A DNA stretch of 64,000 nucleotides. It comes from Algirhabdus cladophorae (lineage in GTDB: Bacteria > Pseudomonadota > Alphaproteobacteria > Rhodobacterales > Rhodobacteraceae). The translations under genes and the position numbers were made by a program. Below are positions 17,821 through 27,324 of the stretch, in pieces. The first letter of the stretch is position 1; every line of letters starts with the position of its first letter. The notes under the pieces are model-generated. The model did not search any database, was not told the origin of the DNA, and worked only from the letters and a program-made list of their open reading frames with translations. Location: contig NZ_CP173029.1 in the NCBI RefSeq assembly GCF_044772865.1, forward strand, positions 1,612,001 through 1,676,000, written 5' to 3'.

Positions 17821-19188
17821 ATGACCAAATGGCAAAAATCTGACTGGCGCAGCCTGCCACGCGTGCAGATGCCAGACTATGTGGACCAGGCCGAATTGAA
17901 CTCGGTTGAGGCGCAATTGTCGAAATATCCACCTTTGGTTTTTGCAGGCGAGGCCCGCAGCCTGAAGGCCAAACTGGCCGCTGCGTCCCGCGGTGAAGCG
18001 TTTTTGCTGCAGGGCGGCGATTGTGCCGAAAGTTTTAGCGAATTTTCTGCCGATACAATCCGCGATACCTTCAAAGTGATGCTGCAAATGGCAATGGTGC
18101 TGACATATGGCGCCAAGGTTCCTGTGATCAAAGTGGGTCGCGTTGCGGGTCAATTTGCCAAGCCGCGTTCGGCCAATACCGAAACTAAGGGCGATCAGGA
18201 ATTGCCCAGCTACCGTGGCGACATCATCAACGGTTTTGATTTCACGCCCGAAGATCGCATCCCAGATCCGCAGCGGATGTTGCAGGCCTACACGCAGGCC
18301 GCCGCCTCGCTGAACTTGTTGCGTGCGTTTTCAACGGGCGGCTATGCGGATGTGCATCAAGTGCACGGTTGGACTTTGGGCTTTGCCGAAGGTGAAAAAG
18401 CCGCGGCCTACCGTGACATGACCAACCGGATTTCCGACACCTTGGATTTCATGCGCGCGGCAGGTGTGAACCAGGAAACGGCGCACACGCTGCAATCCGT
18501 TGATTTTTACACCAGCCACGAAGCGCTGTTGTTGGAATACGAAGAGGCACTGACACGTGTTGATAGCACCTCTGGTAAATGGATTGCAGGATCCGGTCAC
18601 ATGATCTGGATCGGCGACCGGACGCGTCAGCCTGATGGCGCACATGTTCAGTTCTGTTCAGGCGTGCAAAACCCGATCGGTCTGAAATGTGGTCCAACAA
18701 CCACGGCTGAAGACCTCAAGGTGCTGATGTCCAAGTTGAACCCGGAAAATGAGGCAGGCCGTTTGACACTGATTGCGCGTTTTGGTGCGGGATCTGTGGG
18801 CGATCATCTGCCACGTCTGATCAAGGCTGTGAAAGAAGAAGGCGCAAACGTGCTGTGGTCCTGTGATGCGATGCATGGCAACACGATCAAATCCTCGACC
18901 GGGTACAAAACACGGCCGTTTGAGTCTGTTTTGCGCGAAGTACGCGAATTCTTTGGCATTCATGCGGCAGAAGGCACAGTGCCCGGCGGTGTGCATTTCG
19001 AGATGACCGGCAAGGACGTGACTGAATGCACAGGCGGTGTCCGTGCGGTTACTGACGAGGATCTGTCGGATAGATACCACACAGCCTGCGACCCACGCCT
19101 TAACGCCAGCCAGTCTTTGGAATTGGCATTCTTGGTGGCAGAAGAACTGTCTGCACGACGCGAAACCCTTAGCGAGGTTGCGGTTTAA
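17821..19188 (+). CDS. Class II 3-deoxy-7-phosphoheptulonate (DAHP) synthase
   Basis: 455 residues from the ATG at 17821, preceded by ACGGGAGC; an in-frame ATG at 17794 would add nine unlikely residues. It catalyses the first step of the shikimate pathway, condensing phosphoenolpyruvate with erythrose 4-phosphate. The plant/AroA-II type is evident from FLLQGGDCAESF, KVGRVAGQFAKPRS, GSGHMIWIGDRTRQ, CDAMHGNT and GGVHFEMTGKDVTEC. The length is normal for the class. It is monocistronic, closed by a strong hairpin. Confidence 0.93.
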   Translation: MTKWQKSDWRSLPRVQMPDYVDQAELNSVEAQLSKYPPLVFAGEARSLKAKLAAASRGEAFLLQGGDCAESFSEFSADTIRDTFKVMLQMAMVLTYGAKVPVIKVGRVAGQFAKPRSANTETKGDQELPSYRGDIINGFDFTPEDRIPDPQRMLQAYTQAAASLNLLRAFSTGGYADVHQVHGWTLGFAEGEKAAAYRDMTNRISDTLDFMRAAGVNQETAHTLQSVDFYTSHEALLLEYEEALTRVDSTSGKWIAGSGHMIWIGDRTRQPDGAHVQFCSGVQNPIGLKCGPTTTAEDLKVLMSKLNPENEAGRLTLIARFGAGSVGDHLPRLIKAVKEEGANVLWSCDAMHGNTIKSSTGYKTRPFESVLREVREFFGIHAAEGTVPGGVHFEMTGKDVTECTGGVRAVTDEDLSDRYHTACDPRLNASQSLELAFLVAEELSARRETLSEVAV

Positions 19189-19228
19189 CCTACGGCGCGA
19201 ACCGCGAGTTTTTGCTAGTGGAAAAAGT

Positions 19229-19259
19229 AAAGCCCGAGTGCATTTATGCCTCGGGCTTT
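19229..19259. terminator. Bidirectional rho-independent terminator
   Basis: The 10-bp stem AAAGCCCGAG (19229-19238) pairs with CTCGGGCTTT (19250-19259). It separates the convergent DAHP synthase and PAS-protein genes. T-rich flanks on the minus strand and a short T stretch on the plus strand suit use in both directions. Confidence 0.8.
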
Positions 19260-19280
19260 GTTATAAGCTTTTGCTAAATT

Positions 19281-20009
19281 TTAATTATCGAAGTCCAAAA
19301 CACGCAGGTACGGCACACGTGTGGCTTTGCCTTTGGGCTGGGCCTTTGGCGCTGTTGCCTCGACCGTGCGGTGGGGCAGGGTATCGATTTGAATGTGACC
19401 TTCCAGCGGAGTGACCTCAGAGTTCAAAATCTCGAAAGTCCGCGGCCCACGGCCAATCGGCCCAATGGTGACCAACGCGCCCAAAACACGGGTCACGGCA
19501 CCGGTTTCATCGGCCAAAGGCAAGAGGATCAATTTGCCCGTGATATGTGGATTGCCAAAGCTGCCCCGTGCGGTGAGGTCCAATTTGACGATAGCAGGAC
19601 CCTCAAATGCGGCTTTCAACGCGTCGCGCAATTGGGTGCGGGCATTCGCCTTGAAAAAGGACGAGACCGGCATGCCACGCACGTCCATTCCCATTAATTC
19701 TGACAAGTGCATGCCTGCGATGCGGAACCGGGCCAAACCCGGGGCCACTTCTTCGGCAATAAATGCATATTCAAGGCAGCTTTCGATGCCACGTGGGTTC
19801 ACGTCAGCGCGTTTTGGCACCAAACGCCCCTTGCGTAAAGCGGCCCAATAGGCCTCAAGCTTTGTAATCTCGGGAAAGCGGTAGTCGGGTTTTTTCTGCT
19901 CTAACTGAACCACGGTATTTTGATCAGGATGAGCGGTAGGAACCGACTTTATAGTCGGTGCTTTTTTAGTGTCGGCCTCTGGTGCGGCAAAGTCTGTATC
20001 GTCGTGCAT
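19281..20009 (-). CDS. PAS-domain protein (PF07310-like), function unknown
   Basis: 242 residues from the ATG at 20009; a GTG at 20057 would add 16 residues. After a charged, low-complexity N-terminus, a PAS-like fold spans roughly residues 55-190 (YWAALRKGRLVPKRADVNP, FRIAGMHLSELMGMDVRG, LKAAFEGPAIVKLDL). This matches the PAS_5 family, common and uncharacterised in alphaproteobacteria. There is no output domain, kinase or HTH. It may sense a small ligand or assist a partner. Confidence 0.75.
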   Translation of the reverse strand: MHDDTDFAAPEADTKKAPTIKSVPTAHPDQNTVVQLEQKKPDYRFPEITKLEAYWAALRKGRLVPKRADVNPRGIESCLEYAFIAEEVAPGLARFRIAGMHLSELMGMDVRGMPVSSFFKANARTQLRDALKAAFEGPAIVKLDLTARGSFGNPHITGKLILLPLADETGAVTRVLGALVTIGPIGRGPRTFEILNSEVTPLEGHIQIDTLPHRTVEATAPKAQPKGKATRVPYLRVLDFDN

Positions 20010-20269
20010 ATTCTTTGTCCCAAGCTTTGCAGCATGTGCTGCCGTGGCCCCCACCACGATGGATTTAGACAGAGGTTTATCTAAAAATTGCGCCTTTGCA
20101 GAGTGAAAATTTTCAAAGTGGTTAAAGCGTCAAGTTAAATAAAATCTTAATGGAATTGAGGTTTTGGTTAACGCAAGTGAACTTGCCGAACACACGCTTC
20201 AAAAGAGTCGGCTTGCACGGGCTGGGCCCAATGCCTACACACCACAGCCAAGCAAATATGGGGATTTTG

Positions 20270-21160
20270 ATGACGCACTCAATGACAGCCTATGCCACAG
20301 GAACGGGCACACAGGCTGAATTTTCGTGGCAGTGGGACCTGCGCGGCGTTAATGCAAAAGGGTTGGATTTACGGTTGCGGGTGCCCGATTGGATCGATGG
20401 TCTAGAGGCACAAATCCGAGCCGCGTTAACCAAATCCTTGGGGCGCGGCAGCATTCATTTGACCCTACGCGTGACCAATGAAGGCAGCGACCAAGCGCTT
20501 GAATTGGACCAGAGCGCGTTGAAATCCGTGTTGTTGGCACTGGCCGAAGTGGAAACAGCGGCCCATGACGCCATGGTCAGTTTGGCGCCTACCAGTGCGG
20601 CCGATGTTTTGGGATTTCGGGGCGTGCTGGAAGGTGGCCAACAAAGCCAGGACACCGCAAGCCTTGGCAAAGCCCTCATCGCGGATCTGGGTCCGATCAT
20701 TGACGCTTTTTGTAAAATGCGCGCCGCTGAAGGGGTCAGTTTGCAGTTGGTCTTGCTGGATCATTTGTCGCAGATTGAAACCCTGTCGAAAAAGGCGGCT
20801 GCCTTGGCCGAGGCCCGCAAGGATAAAACTGCGGTCTCCGTTCAGCGCGCATTGGATACGGTTTTGCAAAATGGCCGTGAGGTGGATCCAAACAGATTGG
20901 CGCAGGAATTGGCGCTACTTGCGATCAAAGCGGACATCACCGAAGAAATCGACCGGCTCGCAGCCCATGTCAAAGCCGCGCGGGATCTGTTGGCCGAGGA
21001 CATTCCGGTAGGCCGCCGTCTGGATTTTCTGGCGCAAGAATTTAACCGCGAGGCCAATACTTTGTGTTCGAAATCCAGTGACACCGAGTTGACCGCTGTG
21101 GGTCTAGAGCTTAAAGCGCTGATAGAGCAGATGCGTGAGCAAATCCAGAACGTGGAGTAG
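20270..21160 (+). CDS. yicC: YicC/YloC-family endoribonuclease
   Basis: 296 residues from MTHSMTAYATG (ATG at 20270, after GGGGAT). An upstream in-frame ATG at 20150 gives an implausible leader. The N-terminus and the C-terminal block GRRLDFLAQEFNREANTLCSKS are the family signatures. YicC-like proteins act in stationary-phase physiology and sRNA turnover in enterobacteria. The gene directly precedes gmk (3-bp gap), the widely conserved yicC-gmk arrangement. Confidence 0.92.
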   Translation: MTHSMTAYATGTGTQAEFSWQWDLRGVNAKGLDLRLRVPDWIDGLEAQIRAALTKSLGRGSIHLTLRVTNEGSDQALELDQSALKSVLLALAEVETAAHDAMVSLAPTSAADVLGFRGVLEGGQQSQDTASLGKALIADLGPIIDAFCKMRAAEGVSLQLVLLDHLSQIETLSKKAAALAEARKDKTAVSVQRALDTVLQNGREVDPNRLAQELALLAIKADITEEIDRLAAHVKAARDLLAEDIPVGRRLDFLAQEFNREANTLCSKSSDTELTAVGLELKALIEQMREQIQNVE

Positions 21161-21163
21161 GCA

Positions 21164-21817
21164 ATGGCCCAAAACGAGGCACAACGCAGGGGGCTTTTGA
21201 TCATCTTGTCATCCCCGTCTGGCGCTGGAAAATCCACTTTGGCGCGGCGGTTGATGACGTGGGATCCCAGCCTCAGTTTTTCGGTGTCCGCCACCACCCG
21301 CGCCCCGCGCACGGGCGAAGAAGATGGTCGTGAATATTATTTCCGCACGCGAGCCGAATTTGAAGACATGATCGCGCAGGGTGAAATGCTGGAACATGCC
21401 GATGTCTTTGGCAATCTTTATGGCAGCCCCAGTGCGCCTGTTGAAGCAGCCATTTCGCAAGGACGCGATGTGGTTTTTGACATCGACTGGCAGGGCGGAC
21501 AACAAATCCGCAACTCGGCTTTGGGCAAACATGCCCTGTCGATTTTCATCCTGCCGCCATCGATCCCTGAATTGGAACGCCGCTTGATTGCACGGGGCCA
21601 AGATGCTGAGGACATCATCGCCAACCGCATGCAAAAAAGTCGCGATGAGATCAGTCACTGGCCGGAATACGACTATGTCTTGGTCAATGATAACCTTGAT
21701 GAAACGGAGGCCTATTTGAAAACAATCATTGCCGCAGAACGGCTGCGTTTGGATCAACAACCGCATTTGGTCGAGGTCGTGCGACGGTTGAATGCTGAAT
21801 TTGAGGCGCGCTCGTGA
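21164..21817 (+). CDS. gmk: Guanylate kinase
   Basis: 217 residues with P-loop SSPSGAGKST, the GMP-binding block TTRAPRTGEEDGREYYF and the DIDWQGGQQIR motif. It phosphorylates GMP to GDP in the cytosol. It sits in a tightly packed chain: 3 bp after yicC and overlapping the next start by 4 bp (GTGA). Confidence 0.96.
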   Translation: MAQNEAQRRGLLIILSSPSGAGKSTLARRLMTWDPSLSFSVSATTRAPRTGEEDGREYYFRTRAEFEDMIAQGEMLEHADVFGNLYGSPSAPVEAAISQGRDVVFDIDWQGGQQIRNSALGKHALSIFILPPSIPELERRLIARGQDAEDIIANRMQKSRDEISHWPEYDYVLVNDNLDETEAYLKTIIAAERLRLDQQPHLVEVVRRLNAEFEARS

Positions 21818-22332
21818 GTGTTTATGGCTTGGACGGGCGTGGGCCTGTTGTGGATGGGACTGCGTGGATCGCCCCGGGGGCCCATGTCATGGGCAACGTC
21901 GTGTTGAACGCCGAAACTTCGGTCTGGTTTGGCGCGGTTTTGCGCGGGGATAATGAGCTTATCGAGATCGGGCAGGGCAGCAATGTCCAGGAAAATTCGG
22001 TTTTGCATACAGACATTGGCTATCCGTTGAAAACAGGGCGCGATTGCACCATCGGGCATAAGGCAATTTTGCATGGGTGCACCTTGGGTGATCAGGTTTT
22101 GATCGGTATGGGGGCTACGGTTTTGAACGGGGCGGTGATTGGCGACAATTGTTTGATCGGGGCAGGGGCGTTGATTACGGAAGGCAAGGAAATTCCCGCA
22201 GGAAGTCTGGTCGTGGGCACCAACAAGGTTGTGCGCAGCCTGTCTGAGACCGAAATCGCGGGCTTGAAAGCCTCGGCCACTGGATACCAAATGAACGCGC
22301 AACGCTTTGCCAAGGGGTTGGAACTGATATGA
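21814..22332 (+). CDS. Gamma-class carbonic anhydrase family protein
   Basis: 172 residues from a GTG start that overlaps the gmk stop (GTGA). It is a left-handed beta-helix hexapeptide-repeat protein. The three His positions of the gamma carbonic anhydrase zinc site appear in VLHTD, TIGHKA and ILHGC. Many bacterial members have weak or unproven carbonic anhydrase activity, so the reaction is inferred from the family. Its stop overlaps the next start by 4 bp. Confidence 0.88.
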   Translation: MSVYGLDGRGPVVDGTAWIAPGAHVMGNVVLNAETSVWFGAVLRGDNELIEIGQGSNVQENSVLHTDIGYPLKTGRDCTIGHKAILHGCTLGDQVLIGMGATVLNGAVIGDNCLIGAGALITEGKEIPAGSLVVGTNKVVRSLSETEIAGLKASATGYQMNAQRFAKGLELI

Positions 22333-23528
22333 GCAAACCCCCAGTAAATTTGGTGCGCGGTGTTGCGTTTCCGACGTCCAGTAGCCGCGCTGTCGTAACG
22401 CCGCTGCAGCCCTCTGTGGTTTATGCCTCGCCCAGCCCCGATGCGTTGGATGATCAGTATGAAGGTCGGGCCAAGGGCTATACCTATGCGCGCGAAGGCC
22501 ACCCCAATGCGGATGTTTTGGCACAGAAAATTGACCAGCTTGAAGGCGTGAGCGGCGGGATCATAACCTCGTCAGGCATGTCTGCGATCACAGCGGGCCT
22601 GCTGGGGCTTTTGTCCGCGGGGGATCACGTGATTGCGGGCGATCAGCTTTATGGGCGGTCGCTGCGGATGCTCAAGCTGGACTTGCCGCGCTTTGGCATC
22701 ACCACCAGTTTTGTCGATCCAACGGATGCGGCTGCCTTGGCTGCAGCAGTGACGCCACAGACAAAAGTGATGTTGCTTGAGGTCGTCTCGAACCCCACCT
22801 TGCGGGTGGCCGATATGCAAGCGGCCCAAGATATTTGCGCCAAGCACAACTTGATTTTGATGGTGGATAACACGTTTACAACACCCAAGGCATATTGTCC
22901 TTGCGATCATGGGGCCGATGTTGTGATCCATTCGGTGACCAAACTTCTGGCGGGGCATTCGGATGCCACCTTGGGCTATATTGCCGCCGTCGATCCTGAT
23001 CACATGCGCCGGATTTATGACACCAGTGTAACTATGGGTTTCACGCCCAGCCCCTTTGATTGCTGGCTGGCGGAACGGGGGCTTTATTCCTTTGACCTGC
23101 GCTATGATCGGTGCCAGTCAACCGCTTCTGATATGGCCGAGGCATTGGCACGCCATCCAAAGGTGTCCCGTGTGTTGTATCCCACGCGCAGTGATCACCC
23201 GGATCATAACCGTGCTGTGACGCTGTTGGGCGGGCAGGGCAGCCATATTGTCAGCTTTGAATTGGACGCAAGCGGCGTGGCAAACCCCCGTGATCTGTCC
23301 AACGCCTTTGTCCAAGCAGCAGATGCGATTGCCTTTGCACCGACCTTGGGCGACATCGGCACCACCCTGTCGCATCCGGCATCTTCGTCGCACCGCGCCC
23401 TGAGTGTCCAAGAGCGCGCAGAGCTGGGCATGACCGAAACGTTCTTTCGGATGTCTGTGGGGATCGAAGCACCTGACGTTTTGATTGCACAGGTCATTGC
23501 CGCGATTGATGCGGCCACGAACCCATAA
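22329..23528 (+). CDS. Transsulfuration PLP-dependent enzyme (cystathionine synthase/lyase family)
   Basis: 399 residues with the Cys/Met metabolism PLP fold: YTYAREGHPN at the substrate site, ITSSGMSAITAGLLGLL, VDNTFTTPKAY and the PLP lysine in HSVTKLLAGHSDA. Members include cystathionine gamma-synthase, beta-lyase, gamma-lyase and O-acyl-homoserine sulfhydrylase; sequence alone does not separate these. It is translationally coupled to the gamma carbonic anhydrase gene (4-bp overlap) and is followed after 13 bp by phoR. Confidence 0.88.
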   Translation: MSKPPVNLVRGVAFPTSSSRAVVTPLQPSVVYASPSPDALDDQYEGRAKGYTYAREGHPNADVLAQKIDQLEGVSGGIITSSGMSAITAGLLGLLSAGDHVIAGDQLYGRSLRMLKLDLPRFGITTSFVDPTDAAALAAAVTPQTKVMLLEVVSNPTLRVADMQAAQDICAKHNLILMVDNTFTTPKAYCPCDHGADVVIHSVTKLLAGHSDATLGYIAAVDPDHMRRIYDTSVTMGFTPSPFDCWLAERGLYSFDLRYDRCQSTASDMAEALARHPKVSRVLYPTRSDHPDHNRAVTLLGGQGSHIVSFELDASGVANPRDLSNAFVQAADAIAFAPTLGDIGTTLSHPASSSHRALSVQERAELGMTETFFRMSVGIEAPDVLIAQVIAAIDAATNP

Positions 23529-23541
23529 GGATCGCGGTGAG

Positions 23542-24573
23542 ATGTCGGTCATTGCCCAAATCATCGACAAGCTTTCTCATGCGGCTGTGTATTTGTCGCC
23601 CTCAGGTGCTGTGCTACAGGTCAATGCGCCTGCGCGTGATGTGTTTGGATTGGACCTGACCGGTCGCCATTACCTGACTGTGATGCGGCAACCGGATTTG
23701 GTGCGGGCTATTGAAACGGCTTTGCGTACGGGATCTGCCAGCCGGGCCAGTATTCAAATCCTCGCAGGCCATGACAGCCAAGTGTTTGATGTGACCTGTG
23801 ATCCGATTGAGGATCAGGGGGGCTGTGTATTTGTACAACTGCATGACACGACGGATCAGGATCAAACCATACAGATGCGCCGTGATTTTGTGGCCAACGT
23901 CAGCCACGAGCTGAAGACGCCTCTGACAGCGCTGAACGGCTTTATCGAAACTCTGCAAGGTCCTGCCAAAAACGACACCGCGGCCCGAGACCGGTTTTTG
24001 AGCATTATGGAGCAGGAAACCGATCGCATGACCCGGCTGGTGGATGATTTGTTGTCATTAAGCAAGGTTGAGCGTGACCAGAAAATCCGTCCCACGGCCC
24101 AAATTGATGTGGGCGCCGTGCTGGGATCAGTGGTGAACCGTCTGGAACCGCACGCCAAAAATCTTGAGATGCCGATCAGGTTGACCGCGCCGGATACCGC
24201 GGTCTTTTGTACCGCAGATGAGGATCAGATCCGACAAGTGTTTTCAAATCTGATTGAAAACGGTTTGAAGTATGGCCGCAGTGCGCGGGGCCTTGATGTT
24301 CATCTGAACTTTCCCGTGCAGGATGTGATCCTCAAAGGCGGTGGAATGCGGGTGGATTTTATTGATTACGGGGCAGGGTTTGACCCGATTCACATTCCTC
24401 GGTTGGGCGAGCGGTTCTACCGGATTGATGGCCACAGGGCCCGCGCAGTGGGCGGCACGGGGTTGGGACTGGCAATTGTAAAACATATCCTCAAGCGGCA
24501 TCGCGGCGGGTTGAAAATTTCGTCAAAAATTGGTGGTGGTAGTATTTTTTCCGTATACTTGCCAAGGGTTTAG
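23542..24573 (+). CDS. phoR: Phosphate-regulon sensor kinase PhoR, apparently lacking membrane segments
   Basis: 343 residues from MSVIAQII (ATG at 23542). An N-terminal PAS domain (about 10-110) is followed by HisKA with the phosphoacceptor in VSHELKTPLTALNGF and an HATPase with N-box VFSNLIENGLKYG, YGAGFDP and GGTGLGLAIVKHIL. I see no hydrophobic helix long enough to span a membrane, unlike Escherichia coli PhoR, so signal input probably runs through the PAS domain and PhoU/Pst contacts. It lies 13 bp after the transsulfuration gene and 150 bp before pstS. Confidence 0.9.
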   Translation: MSVIAQIIDKLSHAAVYLSPSGAVLQVNAPARDVFGLDLTGRHYLTVMRQPDLVRAIETALRTGSASRASIQILAGHDSQVFDVTCDPIEDQGGCVFVQLHDTTDQDQTIQMRRDFVANVSHELKTPLTALNGFIETLQGPAKNDTAARDRFLSIMEQETDRMTRLVDDLLSLSKVERDQKIRPTAQIDVGAVLGSVVNRLEPHAKNLEMPIRLTAPDTAVFCTADEDQIRQVFSNLIENGLKYGRSARGLDVHLNFPVQDVILKGGGMRVDFIDYGAGFDPIHIPRLGERFYRIDGHRARAVGGTGLGLAIVKHILKRHRGGLKISSKIGGGSIFSVYLPRV

Positions 24574-24609
24574 GGCACGATATCCCAAACGTGTTAATTG
24601 TTTAGATTG

Positions 24610-24628
24610 CCGTCACAAAACTTTTACA
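24610..24628 (+). promoter_or_regulatory. Pho box upstream of pstS
   Basis: CCGTCACAAAACTTTTACA fits 15 of 19 positions of the enterobacterial PhoB consensus, two direct repeats with an 11-bp period. A TAG starts 9 bp after the box, at the same distance as in the box before the aquaporin gene, and may mark the -10 region. It lies 96 bp upstream of the pstS start. Confidence 0.8.
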
Positions 24629-24723
24629 CTAGGCCCGTAGACGGAGGGCAATCGCCAATGCGTGGCGATGTGAGCAGGCGCAAAATAAATGCGCCAAAAA
24701 CCGAATAAAATTTGGAGACACAT

Positions 24724-25758
24724 ATGTCTTTTTCTCGTTCTTTGCTGACTTCTGCTGCCGCAGCTGCCCTGTTGGCTTCTCCTGCGGTTGCCCGCGACCA
24801 AGTTCAGGTTGCAGGGTCCTCCACAGTTCTGCCTTATGCCTCCATTGTTGCTGAAGCGTTTGGCGATAACACAGATTTTCCAACACCAGTTGTTGAATCA
24901 GGTGGCTCCTCTGCTGGCCTCAAGCGTTTCTGCCAAGGTGTTGGGACCGAGCACACTGATGTCGCCAACGCCTCACGGAAAATCCGCGACAAAGAAATCG
25001 CAGCCTGCGCCGAGAACGGTGTCACAGACATCATCGAAGTGCGCATCGGCTATGACGGCATTGTTTTTGCAAGCCAAATCGACGGCCCAGCCTACACAGC
25101 CTTCACACCGTCCGACATCTTTAACGCCTTGGCCCCTAAGGTGATGGTAGATGGCGCATTGGTCGACAACCCACACACAAAATGGTCCGACTTTAACCCT
25201 GACCTCCCCGATGCCGAGATCTTGGCCTTTATCCCAGGCACAAAGCACGGCACCCGGGAAGTGTTCGAAGAAAAAGTGGTTGCTGCAGGCTGTGAGGCCA
25301 CAGGCGCCTTGGAAGCCATGATCGCCGGTGGCATGTCAGAAGATGACGCAGAAGATGCCTGCCTTGAGGTACGCACCGACGGCACATCCGTTGACATCGA
25401 TGGTGACTACACAGAAACACTTGCCTCCATTGACGCAAATGCAAACGGCATCGGCGTGTTTGGTCTGGCGTTTTACGAGAACAACACAGACAAGCTGAAA
25501 GTTGCAACAATGTCCGGCGTGGCCCCGTCCACAGAGACAATTTCTACTGGCGAATACCCTGTGTCCCGTCCGCTGTATTTCTACGTGAAAAAAGCGCACA
25601 TCGGTGTTGTTCCCGGTCTGAAAGAATTCGCATCGTTCTTTGTTGCTGATGAATTGGCTGGTCCGATGGGGCCATTGGCCAACTATGGCCTTGTATCTGA
25701 TCCTGAACTTGCTGCGACACAGGCCATGATCGATGCAGAAGAGACAATGATGAAATAA
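24724..25758 (+). CDS. pstS: Phosphate ABC transporter substrate-binding protein PstS
   Basis: 344 residues from MSFSRSLL (ATG at 24724, TTTGGAGA ribosome-binding site). The signal peptide ends around SPAVARD. The binding fold begins VQVAGSSTVLPYAS, with phosphate-contact Ser/Thr in GSST and SGGSSAGLKRF. It delivers periplasmic phosphate to PstCA. A Pho box upstream and an attenuator-like hairpin downstream fit the high, PhoB-driven expression known for this family. Confidence 0.94.
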   Translation: MSFSRSLLTSAAAAALLASPAVARDQVQVAGSSTVLPYASIVAEAFGDNTDFPTPVVESGGSSAGLKRFCQGVGTEHTDVANASRKIRDKEIAACAENGVTDIIEVRIGYDGIVFASQIDGPAYTAFTPSDIFNALAPKVMVDGALVDNPHTKWSDFNPDLPDAEILAFIPGTKHGTREVFEEKVVAAGCEATGALEAMIAGGMSEDDAEDACLEVRTDGTSVDIDGDYTETLASIDANANGIGVFGLAFYENNTDKLKVATMSGVAPSTETISTGEYPVSRPLYFYVKKAHIGVVPGLKEFASFFVADELAGPMGPLANYGLVSDPELAATQAMIDAEETMMK

Positions 25759-25775
25759 GAGGCTATTGCTTCTGG

Positions 25776-25798
25776 GGGGCGGCATATTTCGTCGCCCC
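25776..25798 (+). terminator. Stem-loop after pstS, probable intra-operon attenuator
   Basis: The stem GGGGCG (25776-25781) pairs with CGCCCC (25793-25798) around a 11-base loop. It lies between pstS and pstC. This parallels the livK-livG hairpin and would favour pstS mRNA over the permease genes. Confidence 0.55.
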
Positions 25799-25842
25799 TT
25801 ACGACCTTTTTGGTTATTTGACAAAGACTGGGTGGGATACTG

Positions 25843-27324
25843 ATGCCTCTACTTTGGCTGATCATTGCTGTGATGATCATTGCTGCCGTTGGATTTGTAC
25901 TAGGCCGTACAAGGGCTTTGGCTGCAACTGGTGGTGAAACACGCGATCTGCACTCGTTGCCCAATTATTACGGTTGGAACGTTTTTCTCAAGGTCGTGGT
26001 TCCGGCCTCCGGGCTGGTCCTGTTGTGGCTGTTGATCCAGCCTATGTTTATTGATCGCGCCGTGTCGGCAATGATCCCCGAGAGCACGATTTCCGAAGGG
26101 TCTAGTTTGGGGTTGGCCATGTCCGAAGTGCGCCGCACGGCTGACGGGATCACCAATGCGGTCAACCTTGGCGAAATGAGCCAGGAAATGGCTACGGACA
26201 GCGCCGTTGATCTGGCGGAATTCACCTCAAGTCTGAAGGACGCAGGCCAAATTGTTGCCAGTGATTTGACCCAAACAATTGTCGTGGCCGCCCAGCGGTA
26301 CAACGCCCTGAGCGCGCGCAGCAGCCTGATCATGGCGATTATCGTGATTGCTGTTTCGCTGGTTGGATTGGCCGTCGCCCTACGCGAGACCCAACCACTG
26401 TTTCGGGCCCGCAACGTTGTGGAGCAAGGCGTCAGAGCGCTGCTGATCGGGGCGGCCTCCATTGCCATTTTAACCACCATCGGCATCGTCTTTTCGTTGA
26501 TCTTCAACACTGTGGAATTTTTCCGGCTGTATAACGCATGGGATTTCTTTTTCGGTGTGGAATGGGCCCCCAGTTTTTCTGGGCGAGGCGGGTCATCCGA
26601 GCTTGGGGTTTTGCCGCTGCTTTGGGGCACTTTCTATATTTCTATTGTTGCCCTTTTAGTTGCGGTGCCTATTGGATTGTTTTCGGCGATTTACCTGTCG
26701 GAATACGCCTCAAACACCGTGCGGTCCGTGGCCAAACCCATGCTTGAGATCCTCGCGGGGATCCCGACAATTGTGTATGGCCTTTTTGCGTTGTTGACGG
26801 TTGGACCCATGTTGGTCAGCGTCTTTGGCGATGGGGGCCTGTTGGGCGTTGACTGGCAGGGCGGTGGCCGTGCCGTGGTGACAGCCGGTCTTGTGATGGG
26901 CATCATGTTGATCCCGTTTGTCAGCTCGTTGTCTGATGACATTATCAACGCGGTGCCGCAGGCGCTGCGCGACGGATCTTACGGATTGGGTGCCACGCAG
27001 TCAGAAACCATCCGGCAAGTTGTTTTGCCTGCAGCCCTGCCAGGTATTGTGGGCGCGATCCTGCTGGCAGCTTCGCGCGCCATTGGTGAAACGATGATTG
27101 TGGTTTTGGGGGCAGGGGCCGCAGCCCGCCTTAGCCTGAACCCCTTTGAAGCCATGACAACCGTAACCGCCAAGATTGTCTCGCAACTTACCGGTGACAG
27201 CGACTTTGCATCACCCGAAGCCTTGGTCGCCTTTGCCCTTGGTATGACCCTCTTTGTACTGACCTTGGGATTGAACGTGGTCGCGCTTTATATTGTGCGC
27301 AAATATCGGGAGCAATACGACTGA
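25843..27324 (+). CDS. pstC: Phosphate ABC transporter permease PstC
   Basis: 493 residues, longer than the roughly 320 of E. coli PstC. The first 200 or so residues are an extension with extra membrane helices (near 1-20, 50-70 and 165-185) flanking a periplasmic segment. The classical permease core follows, with LLWGTFYISIVALLVAVPIG, the coupling loop DGSYGLGATQSETIRQVVLP and ASRAIGETMIV. The long form is usual in alphaproteobacteria. Its stop overlaps the pstA start by 1 bp (TGATG). Confidence 0.93.
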   Translation: MPLLWLIIAVMIIAAVGFVLGRTRALAATGGETRDLHSLPNYYGWNVFLKVVVPASGLVLLWLLIQPMFIDRAVSAMIPESTISEGSSLGLAMSEVRRTADGITNAVNLGEMSQEMATDSAVDLAEFTSSLKDAGQIVASDLTQTIVVAAQRYNALSARSSLIMAIIVIAVSLVGLAVALRETQPLFRARNVVEQGVRALLIGAASIAILTTIGIVFSLIFNTVEFFRLYNAWDFFFGVEWAPSFSGRGGSSELGVLPLLWGTFYISIVALLVAVPIGLFSAIYLSEYASNTVRSVAKPMLEILAGIPTIVYGLFALLTVGPMLVSVFGDGGLLGVDWQGGGRAVVTAGLVMGIMLIPFVSSLSDDIINAVPQALRDGSYGLGATQSETIRQVVLPAALPGIVGAILLAASRAIGETMIVVLGAGAAARLSLNPFEAMTTVTAKIVSQLTGDSDFASPEALVAFALGMTLFVLTLGLNVVALYIVRKYREQYD

